Source: Siphonobacter sp. BAB-5405 (GTDB taxonomy: Bacteria > Bacteroidota > Bacteroidia > Cytophagales > Spirosomataceae). From it: DNA of 64,000 nucleotides. The notes below the pieces were generated by a model. That model ran no database searches, had not been told where the DNA came from, and saw only the letters and a list, made by a program, of their open reading frames with translations. Below, piece by piece: positions 17,701 through 26,877 of the stretch. The position numbers and the translations under genes were made by a program. The stretch covers positions 87,051-151,050 of the forward strand of contig NZ_NJAG01000012.1 of assembly GCF_002872335.1 (NCBI RefSeq). The letters are read 5' to 3'. Position 1 is the first letter of the stretch, and the number at the start of each line of letters is the position of its first letter.

Positions 17701-19870
17701 CCTGTACCTGGAAAGGCTCCGCGTAGAGTTTCAGGGCATACAAATCCAGTTGCTGAACCGCCAGGGTACCCTTCACACTGGGATACTCTTCTTTCATATT
17801 GGCGTTGACATTCAGATTCAACCGGGCATTGGGATCGTTGATGCCACCCTGTACATCCAGCAGCCCCTGATTCAGACTTCCCTTAGCAGCAAACTGTCGA
17901 TAGGTGTACCCATTATAGGTAGCTTCCGGAACGTTCAGATCGAACGAAGTGGCCATCGTTTTCGGATCAATTCCACGTCCATCTACTGTAGCGGTAGCCG
18001 TTATCGCTCCGTACTGTTTAGGTTGCCCCAGCCACTTGCCCAGATCGAGGCGATCCAGGGTAGCTTTTCCGGCGTATACCTGATTTTTACCCGTTACGAA
18101 GTTTTTCAGGGCTCCGTCAAAGGTCACGTTTCCGTAGGAAGTATTGAGGGCAATATCCAGATCAATATTGTTCAGACGGCCTTTCGCCTGGCCCGTTAGT
18201 TTCAGTTGGGAAGGAATACTGATGGAATCGGGCAGTGAGCCTTTGGGAGCCAGTTTTTTCACGTCCGCCGAACTAGTCGTTGCGTTTTCCAGCACAATAT
18301 CCAGTCCCATTTTGGCGGGATCCGTCGGATACGAAACCCGTCCACGGGCTTTGATACGGGTAGCTGAGAGTACAGAAAACTCCACCTGGGGCAGGTTCAG
18401 ATTCGCCAGTGTACCCTTCGCCTGAATGGTCGCATTAACTACCGCCCGCTCGTTTCCTTTCAGGGGCGGTGTGTTCGCCAGCGTAGGCATAATCGTCAGT
18501 ACATCGGCAAACGAAACTTTGTTTTCCACCATATTTACATCCACCAGTACACGTTTGGCTTCGGCCGCCCGCGTTAGTTGTCCCAGCGAATCAAACTTGA
18601 TGACGAGCCGATCTTTGAGTAAGGTACCCGGTGTCTGTAAAATGAAATTGGTCAGTCCAATTTGTTGCGGACTGTAAAAGACATCCGCCGCAAAGCGTTG
18701 CAGATTCAGGCCACTCTTTTCCTTGAAACTGCCACCCCGCAACTGAGCCTTGATCAGGTTGGGCTGATATACCAGATTTTCACCGGCCAGCGTAAAGCCC
18801 TGAATATCCATGTGCCCATAATCCAGTCCCCGGGCCTGGCGTGGAGCGTTTTCGTTATCGAATTTGATATGATTGTTCGCAAAACGAACTCGCCCCAGCG
18901 AGGCTTTCCAGCCAGCGTTGGGGTCCTGCGGTTTTTCTTTATTATTGGGAGCGGGCGGAGCTTCCGGCTTGGGAGCTGATTTGCCTAGCGTAGCCGTGAT
19001 TTCGGAATTCATCAGTTCCAGCGACCGAATCAGAGCCTGCTGTCCTTCTAAATACAATTGATCGCCAGCCAGATTCAACTGGCCTACTTTGCCTTTGGTA
19101 CGGAACTGAGCCGTTTCGACGTTTACGTCCCAGTTGGTGCGACTGAGTTGCCAGTCACCCATGCGTAAATCCATCGTATCGCCGGGTACCGTAGCCGCGT
19201 CATTTACTTTATTGGGAATGTCGATGCCTGGGTACAGGCGGGCATACGCCGTTAGGCCGCTGGATTTAATCTCCGCTACGTGATACCGGGATTCGGCCGG
19301 ATTTATTTCATCAAATTTTCCACGTAAGGTATCTACCACCAGCCGTACATCGGCTCCGGCGATGTCATCCACATAGCGAATACGTACGTCATTGAGTCCT
19401 ACTTCCGAAAGGCTCAGTTGAAGGGGTGCCGAGGTAGTATCTGCTGGATCAGCGGGTTTGCCCGAAGCAAAAGCATTAATCAGGAAGTTGAAGTTGAAAG
19501 CCGTGTCGGGTAAAGTTCGGGTTACGTTTAGCCGGATTTTATCCAGTTCAATCGCGTTTAGAGCGATACGGCCCTGAATCAATCCCAGCATATCCAGATC
19601 TACCCGCATCCGCCCCCCACTGAGTAGTGTATCGCCTTTAGGGGTCTGGAAGTATACATCTTCGAGCTGAATCCAATCAGGAATCTGATAGCTGATCCGG
19701 CCAATGCCAAAGGGAGTCTTAAGTTTGGTAGCCAGATACCGATTGACTTGCCGGGTTACAAACGTTTGGCCCCAGTCCGTTAACCCCAATACCAGTAAGA
19801 AGGCTATGATCGTAATCAATAGCCCCCCAATGGACAACAGTGTAATTTTTAGTACTTTTTTTATCTTCAT
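14765..19870 (-). CDS. tamB: translocation/assembly module protein TamB
   Basis: 1701-residue AsmA/TamB-family protein. An N-terminal membrane anchor (about 7-30, ITLLSIGGLLITIIAFLLVL) is followed by DWGQTFVTRQVNRYLATKL, a typical TamB start. A very long repetitive beta-structure region runs through the periplasm. The conserved TamB/DUF490 domain is at the C-terminus, with FALLVLGNFLPQNSF and a Gly/Ser-rich loop, then a final strand pair. Such proteins form a hydrophobic groove spanning the periplasm and work with an outer-membrane BamA-type partner in lipid transport or outer-membrane protein assembly. That partner is the adjacent TamL, coded 31 bases downstream. A TAnnTTTG element at 19966-19973 may be its promoter. 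Confidence 0.93.
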   Translation of the reverse strand: MKIKKVLKITLLSIGGLLITIIAFLLVLGLTDWGQTFVTRQVNRYLATKLKTPFGIGRISYQIPDWIQLEDVYFQTPKGDTLLSGGRMRVDLDMLGLIQGRIALNAIELDKIRLNVTRTLPDTAFNFNFLINAFASGKPADPADTTSAPLQLSLSEVGLNDVRIRYVDDIAGADVRLVVDTLRGKFDEINPAESRYHVAEIKSSGLTAYARLYPGIDIPNKVNDAATVPGDTMDLRMGDWQLSRTNWDVNVETAQFRTKGKVGQLNLAGDQLYLEGQQALIRSLELMNSEITATLGKSAPKPEAPPAPNNKEKPQDPNAGWKASLGRVRFANNHIKFDNENAPRQARGLDYGHMDIQGFTLAGENLVYQPNLIKAQLRGGSFKEKSGLNLQRFAADVFYSPQQIGLTNFILQTPGTLLKDRLVIKFDSLGQLTRAAEAKRVLVDVNMVENKVSFADVLTIMPTLANTPPLKGNERAVVNATIQAKGTLANLNLPQVEFSVLSATRIKARGRVSYPTDPAKMGLDIVLENATTSSADVKKLAPKGSLPDSISIPSQLKLTGQAKGRLNNIDLDIALNTSYGNVTFDGALKNFVTGKNQVYAGKATLDRLDLGKWLGQPKQYGAITATATVDGRGIDPKTMATSFDLNVPEATYNGYTYRQFAAKGSLNQGLLDVQGGINDPNARLNLNVNANMKEEYPSVKGTLAVQQLDLYALKLYAEPFQVQGNVQMDFASTNPEKLIGTLRTENLNLQLKGQNYPVDSLYLTANAEGTSKTIMARTPFVDLDLGGNFQYADLAAAAMTEVNKYVTLPDTTIKAPKSATDFTLRMRVRQHPLLLAFVPGLSRLEPVKIEATLDSKRADSTLNVSVTAGTIEYDTTVVSGANLKLSGNGRQLVLDGQVGEVRTQSMHLYPTSISASAADNQVRFKVINKDSVNADRFGIAGRVAIQQNAYELHLDRQALLTNYRYWTSDTTGYIRYSKEGVLAENFVLETNNQSLAINSTEPRPNAPLHVQLKNLILSDLATLANQDSTLVGGTLNGDVVVKDYLGTDKKLSFTGDLKIDSLDVMQKALGTLEARFANQDDNRIGVEANLKGATNDLHVGGFYNPSSTDKALDLKVELRRLDTRTIEAFSFGQLRQAKGQLQGEMTVKGAVAKPRLNGQISFQDVGFNLAFVNASYQIDDETIVFDDETIRLNKFDLKDSLGRMLTTDGTVNIANLPDVKYSLQVTANQFSVLNASRRDNDLVYGNATLTADLRIRGTGSKPSIVGNLKIDDGSDVTMIVPNSGPSAEDAEGIITFIQPNDTTALARYLIRPKRDTLNTKVRFDQLANSSISLNLEVTEASEFSVVVDEQSGDNLRVKGNARLNVTMDESGTLGIFGRYDVTEGAYSLTYQVLKRNFNIQKGSNIVFAGDPLKADLDITALYRVNARASELIENETTNKEKGNAQDEDSSKPSELEMRNAYANKLPFNVALKMQGNLAAPELSFDIDLVENALGIDAQIREAVEGKLTQFRQDESEINKQVFALLVLGNFLPQNSFDFFSGSGGGFNAESLARSSVSKILSQQLDRLASNVIKGVDLNIGLNSSSDYANNNEKAAAGSTATRTDLNVGLSKSFFNGRLSVSVGKNFVLEDNTGIQRGNAQVFDNLSINYNITRDGRYMVRAYRVNELENVIEGYVIETGIGFVINLDYNTFRQIFGKKKIE

Positions 19871-19965
19871 AGATACCTTTTACATCAACCGCGGCTTATA
19901 GCTACTTATATTACTCAAAAGGGATACTCCATTCCAGAAACAGGCAACAACTTGGGGAATACTTT

Positions 19966-19973
19966 CAAAGTTA
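19966..19973 (-). promoter_or_regulatory. possible -7 element for tamB
   Basis: On the minus strand this reads TAACTTTG, matching TAnnTTTG, about 95 bases before the tamB ATG. No matching TTTG at -33 spacing was found. Confidence 0.35.
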
Positions 19974-20089
19974 TTTTCAAAAAAACCTCAATGTGAGTAT
20001 TATATTCCACAATTTTTCAAGGAAGAGTTATCAGTACCTAATTTCCTGAATCATCCATAAAAACCCTTTATACTCTTCGCTTAGCCTTT

Positions 20090-20097
20090 TACCTTTG
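20090..20097 (+). promoter_or_regulatory. TAnnTTTG promoter -7 element
   Basis: TACCTTTG lies 61 bases before the ATG at 20159. The upstream TTTA near 20067 could serve as a weak -33 box. Confidence 0.4.
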
Positions 20098-20158
20098 TCT
20101 ATGCGGTCGAGTTCTACCGGTTTATATCATTGCTCTCCTCACTTGTTTGTGTTGGCCT

Positions 20159-21256
20159 ATGAAATTACTTGCTCACCTGAGCCGAATTGTGGTCGGGATC
20201 ATTTTCATCTTCTCAGGTTTAATTAAGCTTAATGATCCCGTTGGTACCCAAATCAAGCTGGAAGAGTACTTTGAAGTTTTTGCTCAGGATTTTTCGTTCA
20301 TGGCGGGATTCTGGGAAGCTCTGGTACCGTATGCCCTGTTCTTCTCCATCGTACTTTGTTCCCTGGAAATTCTCGCAGGGGTAGCCCTGCTGGTGCAGTG
20401 GAAGCTTCGGCGTACAGCCTGGTTTCTGGTGCTGCTGTGTACCTTCTTCGCCTTCCTTACCTTTTATTCAGCCTATTTCAATAAAGTGACTGACTGCGGC
20501 TGTTTTGGGGAAATGATCAAGTTGCAACCCTGGACTTCCTTCTGGAAAGACATTGTCTTACTGGTTTTACTGTTGGTTGTGTTGTGGCAACGTACGGTAT
20601 TTCGGGATACCCATACCACGGGGATTATGCTGATTGCCGTTTTGTTCTGCATCGGGCTGGGTTGGTATGCCGTTCGCTATCTGCCTCCCTACGATGGACT
20701 GGCGTATGCCGTAGGCGAAAATATTCCCAACAACATGAAGAATCGCGAGCCTTTCCGTTTTAAGTATCGCATGGAAAAAGATGGCAAGGAAAGCGAGTTC
20801 GACGAGTATCCCAGTGATACGACCTACTTGTTTAAAGAAATGGTTGGCCCACTGAATCCGGATGCGGGCCCCCGCATTACCGATTACCGTTTGTGGAATG
20901 GCGATACGGACTACACGCAGGCTTCTTTTCAGGGAAATCACTTCTTTCTGATCATTCAGGATGTCAATAAAGCCCATCTTGGTACACTGGACGAAATTAA
21001 AACGTTACTGAAAAGTTTGGAAGGCACGAGCATTCAACCCGCCATTCTGACTTCTTCAACCGAGGAAGACTTTAATCGATTTCGCCATGAACATCAATTG
21101 GCCGTACCTTATTTTTTCGCTGATTTTAAAGTTCTCAAGACTATTGTACGGAGTAATCCCGGTTTGTGGCTGCTTTCAAAGGGCACCGTACGCGGTAAGT
21201 GGAGTTATGCGAGCGTTCCTTCCAAAGAAACCATTCTGGAAAAAGTAGCTCCCTAA
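20159..21256 (+). CDS. BT_3928 family DoxX-like membrane protein
   Basis: 365 residues from the ATG at 20159; an in-frame TTG at 20147 is upstream but the ATG gives MKLLAHLSRIVVGIIFIFSGLIKLNDP, a typical DoxX/MauE start. Four or five membrane helices fill the first 190 residues. The motif TDCGCFGEMIKL, with two cysteines between helices, is typical of this redox-associated group. The C-terminal 170 residues form a soluble periplasmic-type domain (ITDYRLWNGDTDYTQASF, LIIQDVNKAHLG) that may be thioredoxin-like but lacks a CxxC. The function is not established; a role in disulfide or quinone chemistry is suggested only by the family. It is divergent from tamB. Confidence 0.82.
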   Translation: MKLLAHLSRIVVGIIFIFSGLIKLNDPVGTQIKLEEYFEVFAQDFSFMAGFWEALVPYALFFSIVLCSLEILAGVALLVQWKLRRTAWFLVLLCTFFAFLTFYSAYFNKVTDCGCFGEMIKLQPWTSFWKDIVLLVLLLVVLWQRTVFRDTHTTGIMLIAVLFCIGLGWYAVRYLPPYDGLAYAVGENIPNNMKNREPFRFKYRMEKDGKESEFDEYPSDTTYLFKEMVGPLNPDAGPRITDYRLWNGDTDYTQASFQGNHFFLIIQDVNKAHLGTLDEIKTLLKSLEGTSIQPAILTSSTEEDFNRFRHEHQLAVPYFFADFKVLKTIVRSNPGLWLLSKGTVRGKWSYASVPSKETILEKVAP

Positions 21257-21481
21257 TGTTGCTCTTTTACCAGAGCGGGGAACAGCTGCTGCCGGGCAGG
21301 TTATCAGTAGCTACTGATTTTCACATTCATACGGCTTTCGCTCTGGACAATGGATCGTTCCTATTCATTACTCATTTCATCAGGAGCCTGATGGCCCTTT
21401 CAATTATCGGGCTTTACTGAACCCACCCGTTACTAAATCCGATTATTTTTTTAAATCCTCCTCCCTCCCTAAAAAACGTAT

Positions 21482-22000
21482 ATGAAGAATATTTTTCTAC
21501 TCGGCATGCCTTCGTCCGGGAAAAGTACACTGGGGCGAACGCTGGCTCGTGAAATTGGCTATGAATTTGTGGACATGGATAAACGGATCGAAATCCGCGA
21601 ATTGCTCACCATTGCCGAAATTTTTAATCTGAAGGGAGAAGCCTATTTCCGTACGGTAGAAAGTGACCTCTTGCGTAGCTTACCCCAGGATACCGGACTA
21701 GTCGTTTCGACGGGTGGCGGCGTACCTTGTTTCCACGACAATATGGCTTACATCAAAGAACAGGGGTTTAGCATCTTTCTGGACGTTCCACCGCGTGTTC
21801 TGGCCGACCGGATTTTACATACCCGGAAAAACGATCGTCCTCTACTGAGTGCTGAAAATCCGGAGGAATTGCTGGTAACGCTGGAAAAGAAAATTGGCCA
21901 TCGAAGAAGCTATTATGAACAGGCCGATGTAACCATTGCTGGCGAAACAGATGTCCAAAATCTGCTTGAAATTCTTCGTCATTTGCAAGTTATTTCCTAA
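21482..22000 (+). CDS. aroK: shikimate kinase
   Basis: 172 residues, the normal size for shikimate kinase, which phosphorylates shikimate at O3 in the chorismate pathway. P-loop GMPSSGKSTLGRTLA begins near residue 8, the shikimate-binding Asp is in FVDMDKRIE, the Arg is in YFRTVE, and the Walker-B-like glycine motif is STGGGVPC. The lid segment holds RKNDRPLL. It is cytoplasmic, probably a single-gene unit with its own terminator at 22015-22055. The 225 bases before it hold no recognisable gene. Confidence 0.95.
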   Translation: MKNIFLLGMPSSGKSTLGRTLAREIGYEFVDMDKRIEIRELLTIAEIFNLKGEAYFRTVESDLLRSLPQDTGLVVSTGGGVPCFHDNMAYIKEQGFSIFLDVPPRVLADRILHTRKNDRPLLSAENPEELLVTLEKKIGHRRSYYEQADVTIAGETDVQNLLEILRHLQVIS

Positions 22001-22014
22001 CCCAACGCATATGC

Positions 22015-22055
22015 AATCAAAAAGGACGCTGTTACAGACAGCGTCCTTTTTGATT
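22015..22055. terminator. bidirectional terminator between aroK and FadL-like gene
   Basis: AATCAAAAAGGACGCTGT and ACAGCGTCCTTTTTGATT form a perfect 18-bp stem with a 5-base loop. The A and T tracts in the arms let it work in both directions between the convergent stops at 22000 and 22069. Confidence 0.88.
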
Positions 22056-22068
22056 CAGACTTTCCTAC

Positions 22069-23721
22069 TCAGAAGTACGTGCCAAGCGTTAAAATCGCAT
22101 TCGTCGTCTGGTTCTTAATTTTAGCCGACGCATAATCGTTCGTATTCGCTAAAATGTAAGGAGAGTAAGCAGTCGTCTGCTGCCCGTGGGTAACAGCCGC
22201 ATCAATGTAAAAGCGGTCAGTTTTGTACCCTACGCCCGCAGAATAAATGTAGCGACTACGATCTAAGGAATTGAACTGGGCAATCTGCTTGTAGGGGTCC
22301 TGGTAATAACTTACCCCCGCCCGCAGACTAACTTTATCGATCCGATATTCACCCCCGACTTTCAGGTTCACTACGTTGCGATACGTATTTCGAATCAGAG
22401 AGTTACTGTAGCCATCTCTCAAGTCCTGGGAAGCATTCTGATCATCCGAAGACAATTTCATTCCCGTGTAATTCACGTACTCAGCATCCGCCGAAATGAA
22501 GCCATTTTTACCGAAAAATAAGCCAACACCCCCGGTCAGTTTGGTTGGCGTACGCAGACGATAGCTGGACTCAAAAGGCAATACCGATAAGCTGGGGACG
22601 CCCGTAATGTAGTTGACGCCATTACTGGTATTTATACCGTATCCGTTTCTACGCAAAACATCCGGTAAATCGGAGCTATATTCAGGGAACGTACCAGCAC
22701 TTACCTCAAAAGGACGAGCCAGACGGGTCTGTAAACCTTGTCCCGCCGATTCCGTAATGTTGAACCAGGTTGGGCTAGTCACCGAAACCCCAATTCGTAA
22801 CAGGTCGTTGGGCCGATAAATTAACCCGCCGGATAAATTAAAGCCTCTGCCGTTCGTTGATAAATCATTCGTATACGAGAAACCACTGACGCCCCCTGCA
22901 TTGTCAAAATCCTCATTCATGGTTTTTGTATTGGTATAATTCATCCGGGCTAGCGAAAAGCCCACGCCAATGTACAGTTTGTTCATGTAATTGGCTCCAT
23001 AGGCAAAATTCCAGCCACTGGTGTGTCCCGTACTGGTAGACACGAAATTCTGGTTGGCGGTCTTTCCTGCCTCTATGCCGCTGTAGGGATAACCAATCTG
23101 ACTGCCGGGCTGCGGATCGATCACCAGACCGTAGTAGTACATGGAGGTGGGAAAATCAAATACGGTCCCGTTGTTGTATAAATCATTTTTGAAATCTCCT
23201 ACAACTACCCCCTGTTGCGATCCGGTTGCTTCCTGATTGGCGTATTCCGCAAAAAAGTCAGACATGGAGCTAAATTCGTTGCGAGCTCCAAAACGGACGG
23301 TATTCTTAAAGATATTCTGTCTGGAATAACTGATCCCAAAGGAACCACCCTGCCAGCCGCCCGAGCGAACCGGATTTCGGTTTTTACTCGAAAATACAAC
23401 GCCGAGGTTGCCTAAAGCGAGTTGATTAGCACTGGCATTTTGCGTATTGTTAATGTATTGAGACGCATTGTTACTCGTGCTAAACATGGGTGAAATGCTG
23501 AGTTCCGATCGCGTGTAAAACCCTAAACCAGCCGGGTTTCCACTAATGTTCGAGACATCTGCCCCAATTGCTGAGTGATTACCGCCCAAGGCCTGCATCC
23601 GGGCAGAGCCTTGTGGATTCGTTTGGGAAAACATTCGGGACAATGACTCGTAATTATTGTCCTGAGCATAGGCAGCTCCTGAAAGTAATACCAGAGTTGC
23701 TAAATAAGTAAGACGTTTCAT
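22069..23721 (-). CDS. OmpP1/FadL-type outer membrane transport protein
   Basis: 550 residues with a signal peptide (MKRLTYLATLVLLSGAAYAQ). The mature start has PQGSARMQALGGNHSAIGAD and NISGNPAGLGFYTRSE, the pattern of Bacteroidota FadL/OmpP1 proteins, where an NPA-containing plug segment leads into a 14-strand barrel. The rest alternates short strands and turns rich in Tyr, Asn and Gly (YSRQNIFKNTVRFGARNEF, YSAGVGYKTDRFYIDAAV), ending in TLGTYF with a terminal aromatic. FadL proteins pass hydrophobic molecules such as fatty acids across the outer membrane; the ligand here is unknown. Confidence 0.82.
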   Translation of the reverse strand: MKRLTYLATLVLLSGAAYAQDNNYESLSRMFSQTNPQGSARMQALGGNHSAIGADVSNISGNPAGLGFYTRSELSISPMFSTSNNASQYINNTQNASANQLALGNLGVVFSSKNRNPVRSGGWQGGSFGISYSRQNIFKNTVRFGARNEFSSMSDFFAEYANQEATGSQQGVVVGDFKNDLYNNGTVFDFPTSMYYYGLVIDPQPGSQIGYPYSGIEAGKTANQNFVSTSTGHTSGWNFAYGANYMNKLYIGVGFSLARMNYTNTKTMNEDFDNAGGVSGFSYTNDLSTNGRGFNLSGGLIYRPNDLLRIGVSVTSPTWFNITESAGQGLQTRLARPFEVSAGTFPEYSSDLPDVLRRNGYGINTSNGVNYITGVPSLSVLPFESSYRLRTPTKLTGGVGLFFGKNGFISADAEYVNYTGMKLSSDDQNASQDLRDGYSNSLIRNTYRNVVNLKVGGEYRIDKVSLRAGVSYYQDPYKQIAQFNSLDRSRYIYSAGVGYKTDRFYIDAAVTHGQQTTAYSPYILANTNDYASAKIKNQTTNAILTLGTYF

Positions 23722-23817
23722 GGTCAGCAGTAAGAGACTCGATCAAAGTACATGTAAGGCTAAGCCAAAAAGCAATGCCAGTAACGAAAGCGGTTAATTC
23801 CGCTCTTAAATAACGAA

Positions 23818-23855
23818 AACCCCGTCAAATCATGCCGATTGACGGGGTTTTTTAA
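23818..23855 (-). terminator. terminator after Gly/Asn-rich lipoprotein gene
   Basis: AACCCCGTCAA (23818-23828) and TTGACGGGGTT (23839-23849) form an 11-bp stem flanked by A and T tracts. It is 30 bases past the stop at 23878 on the minus strand. Confidence 0.75.
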
Positions 23856-23877
23856 GCGTTAAAGTTTGTTAAGCGAA

Positions 23878-25014
23878 CTAGCGTGGTCCACGTGAACGAG
23901 CTCCACCACCACCGATGCTACCGCCGCCGCCACCGCCAGAAGAGGCAGGAGCTGAATAACTACGGCTCATGTTCGAGTTATTATTAAAAGAATTATTGCT
24001 GTTATTATTCCAGTTGTTCGAACGCGAGTTGTTATCGCTATTCCAGCCCCGGGAATACGTATTGTTCTGACGATTTACCGTTCCGTTACCGCTACGGTAT
24101 GAATTGCTGTTACCGGAGTTATAATCCGAATAACTGGCCGCTTCACGACGCGGACGTGAGTAATAACTGTTGTTGCCCGACGCAGCATTGTTGTAGGCAC
24201 TGGTCCGACCGCCCCGTGAATCCGCTGAGCTTCCTACGATAGGACTCCGGTTAAAATTGCTATTATAGGCAGACTGTGAACGGCCATAGTTCGTGTTTCG
24301 TGGACGAGCATAAGACGAACCTGAATTGTCGCCCGTACCGGGTTTCACAACGACAACTCCACCACCTCCGTAATAGCCGCCACCGTAGTAACCACCATAG
24401 TAGGGATAACCACCCAAACCACCAAAGTACGAAGGATAATATCCCCAGGAATTGTAGTAGTAAGGATTATAGGCCATACCCCCGTAGAAGGGATCATTCC
24501 AACCCCACATGCCTCCGTAACCAAAGTTACTCCAGGGACGATAGAAGCTGCTGCCGATGCCTAAACCAATGGACAGACCAGGGCCAAAACCACCCAGCCC
24601 ATTGAAACCACCGTACATCGGGAAGCCCCAGTTGTTCCAGCTGTTCCAGGAATTCCATCCATTAGGATTCCAGTTGCCGTAGCCTGAGTTATAGGCGTAG
24701 TTGTTATACGCATTACCATTTACCAGGTTGTCATACGTCGAACCCAGGTAACGCCGGTTGTTATATTTATCAGCCAGCGATTGGTTGTAATATTCGTTCT
24801 CCGCGAGGTTTTCCCCTTTGGTCTGCTCTTCAATTACGTCGTTCTGCTTGTTACTGTAGGCAATTGCCCGGACATCCGAAGAAGAAGAATAGAGGTCATC
24901 ATACACGTAGGAACGTTGCGTAGCTTTGGGGCTACACCCCCAAACACCTGCCAATACAGCGACAGCCAGGTATTTAGAAACATTCCTCATTTTCATAATC
25001 GTAGACGTTTTCAA
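23878..25014 (-). CDS. Gly/Asn/Tyr-rich low-complexity lipoprotein
   Basis: 378 residues; starts at 24996 or 24990 are also possible and would still leave a complete lipoprotein signal (KYLAVAVLAGVWGC). After Cys the protein has a polar stretch (SYVYDDLYSSSSDVRAIAYS), then a long region almost wholly of Gly, Tyr, Asn, Trp, Ser and Phe (GYYGGGYYGGGGVVVVKPG; NSWNSWNNWGFP), then an Asn/Ser/Arg-rich part and a Gly-rich tail GGGGGGSIGGGG. It probably forms a flexible, sticky surface layer. No enzyme motif is present. Similar proteins are seen in Cytophagales, with no known role. It is divergent from proS. Confidence 0.75.
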   Translation of the reverse strand: MKTSTIMKMRNVSKYLAVAVLAGVWGCSPKATQRSYVYDDLYSSSSDVRAIAYSNKQNDVIEEQTKGENLAENEYYNQSLADKYNNRRYLGSTYDNLVNGNAYNNYAYNSGYGNWNPNGWNSWNSWNNWGFPMYGGFNGLGGFGPGLSIGLGIGSSFYRPWSNFGYGGMWGWNDPFYGGMAYNPYYYNSWGYYPSYFGGLGGYPYYGGYYGGGYYGGGGVVVVKPGTGDNSGSSYARPRNTNYGRSQSAYNSNFNRSPIVGSSADSRGGRTSAYNNAASGNNSYYSRPRREAASYSDYNSGNSNSYRSGNGTVNRQNNTYSRGWNSDNNSRSNNWNNNSNNSFNNNSNMSRSYSAPASSGGGGGGSIGGGGARSRGPR

Positions 25015-25077
25015 GTTGAATTTGCCCTTGTGTGTGACAGTATTCAGTGTGACTGTTACAAACTTAAGGCTAAAATG

Positions 25078-25085
25078 TATCTTTG
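25078..25085 (+). promoter_or_regulatory. TAnnTTTG promoter -7 element for proS
   Basis: TATCTTTG matches the consensus and would give proS a leader of roughly 135 bases. No clear -33 box. Confidence 0.4.
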
Positions 25086-25226
25086 CAATCCTCTAAAAAG
25101 ACTTTAACTTTTATTAACGACAATTTTAACATTTGACGCTACGTGTTAAAGAATCGAGGAAATTAGTAATTGAAAATCAATTAACTATCTCTTCTTAGTT
25201 AACACGGAGCACTTAAAAAAAATTCC

Positions 25227-26699
25227 ATGAGCAAAGGCATTACCTCCCGCACTGACGACTACTCCGAGTGGTACCTTGATCTGGTGAAACGAGCCGATCT
25301 GGCCGAAAACTCAGCAGTACGGGGCTGTATGGTCATCAAGCCCTATGGGTACTCCATTTGGGAAAAAATGCAACGGGCTCTCGACGATAAGTTCAAGGAA
25401 ACCGGGCACGTCAACGCGTACTTCCCGTTGTTCATTCCCAAGTCGTACCTGTCAAAAGAAGCGAGCCACGTTGAGGGCTTCGCCAAAGAGTGTGCGGTTG
25501 TTACCCACTATCGTCTCAAAAACGCCCCGGATGGTTCGGGTGTAACCGTTGATCCTGAGGCAAAACTGGAGGAAGAACTCATCGTTCGGCCTACGTCAGA
25601 AACGGTCATCTGGAGCACGTATAAAAACTGGGTACAGTCCTACCGCGACCTGCCTTTACTCATCAACCAGTGGGCCAACGTGGTTCGGTGGGAGATGCGT
25701 ACGCGGCTTTTCCTGCGTACGGCGGAATTCCTCTGGCAGGAAGGCCACACCGCCCACGCTACCTCGGAAGAAGCGGTAGCCGAAGCGGAACAAATGCTGG
25801 AAGTGTACGCCAAGTTCGCCGAAGAGTGGCTCGCTCTGCCGGTCATTCGCGGCGTAAAAACGCCCAACGAACGCTTTGCCGGAGCCGTAGAAACGTACTG
25901 TATCGAAGCCATGATGCAGGATGGAAAAGCACTACAAGCGGGTACTTCCCACTTTCTGGGGCAGAACTTCGCGAAAGCTTTCGACGTACAATTCCTGGGT
26001 AAAGATAATAAACTCGACTACGTGTGGGGAACGAGCTGGGGCGTCTCTACGCGTCTGATGGGAGCTTTGATTATGGCTCACTCGGATGATCAGGGTTTGG
26101 TACTACCTCCCAAACTGGCTCCGATTCAGGTCGTGATCGTTCCCATTTTCCGGAATGATGAACAATTGAATGCCATCTACGACCGGCTGGAACCCATCAT
26201 CAAAGATCTGAAGTCCAGAGGAATTTCGGTAAAATTCGACGATTCTACCAACGAAAAACCCGGCTGGAAATTCGCCGAGTACGAACTTCGCGGCGTACCC
26301 GTACGGATGGCCATTGGAGCCCGTGATCTGGAAAATGGTACGACTGAACTGGCCCGTCGGGATACGAAAGAAAAACAGATCGTATCGATTGAAGGTGTAG
26401 CCGATACAATTCAGTCCTTGCTGGAAGAAATTCAGACCAACATCTATCAGAAAGCCCTGAAATTCCGGGAAGAAAACACGTTCAAAGTGGATACCTGGGA
26501 GGAGTTTCAGGAGAAAATTGAAACAGGTGGTTTCCTGCTGGCTCACTGGGATGAAACCTCCGAAACGGAAGAGCAAATCAAGGAAGCTACCAAGGCCACC
26601 ATTCGTTGCATTCCCCTGGATGCTGCCGAAGAAGAAGGTGCCTGCGTATTCTCCGGTAAGCCTTCCAAACGCCGCGTGATTTTTGCCCGGGCGTACTAA
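25227..26699 (+). CDS. proS: prolyl-tRNA synthetase (archaeal/eukaryotic-type)
   Basis: 490 residues, the short ProRS form without the bacterial editing insertion. It charges tRNA-Pro. Class II motifs are clear: [15 protein letters not shown] (about 120-134), [24 protein letters not shown] (motif 2, about 153-177, quoted here only to mark its position), and motif 3 near [20 protein letters not shown]. The C-terminal anticodon-binding domain follows (VVIVPIFRN), and the protein ends in the usual C-terminal Tyr (VIFARAY). The start [16 protein letters not shown] is typical for the family. The gene stands alone with a terminator at 26715-26748. Confidence 0.96.
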   Translation: MSKGITSRTDDYSEWYLDLVKRADLAENSAVRGCMVIKPYGYSIWEKMQRALDDKFKETGHVNAYFPLFIPKSYLSKEASHVEGFAKECAVVTHYRLKNAPDGSGVTVDPEAKLEEELIVRPTSETVIWSTYKNWVQSYRDLPLLINQWANVVRWEMRTRLFLRTAEFLWQEGHTAHATSEEAVAEAEQMLEVYAKFAEEWLALPVIRGVKTPNERFAGAVETYCIEAMMQDGKALQAGTSHFLGQNFAKAFDVQFLGKDNKLDYVWGTSWGVSTRLMGALIMAHSDDQGLVLPPKLAPIQVVIVPIFRNDEQLNAIYDRLEPIIKDLKSRGISVKFDDSTNEKPGWKFAEYELRGVPVRMAIGARDLENGTTELARRDTKEKQIVSIEGVADTIQSLLEEIQTNIYQKALKFREENTFKVDTWEEFQEKIETGGFLLAHWDETSETEEQIKEATKATIRCIPLDAAEEEGACVFSGKPSKRRVIFARAY

Positions 26700-26714
26700 T
26701 TAATTTGATTATTC

Positions 26715-26748
26715 CCAGGAGAAGTAGTACACTTCTCCTGGTTTTCTT
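26715..26748 (+). terminator. rho-independent terminator after proS
   Basis: CCAGGAGAAGT (26715-26725) pairs perfectly with ACTTCTCCTGG (26731-26741), 5-base loop, followed by TTTTCTT. Confidence 0.88.
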
Positions 26749-26877
26749 GCCTGTTTTTTACAAAATAGTTTACTTTCCTAGAGTATCAAGCGAGTCGCTA
26801 GCCCTCTTATGTTCATAAAGGACGTCTGTCGATGACTCACGTTCCTTTCTCTGAACTTCATTCAAAATAACCTTTGC

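Noticed and set aside
24276..24605. 109-codon frame opposite the Gly/Asn-rich lipoprotein
   Set aside because: Its His/Arg/Asn-rich sequence is the mirror of the repetitive lipoprotein codons.
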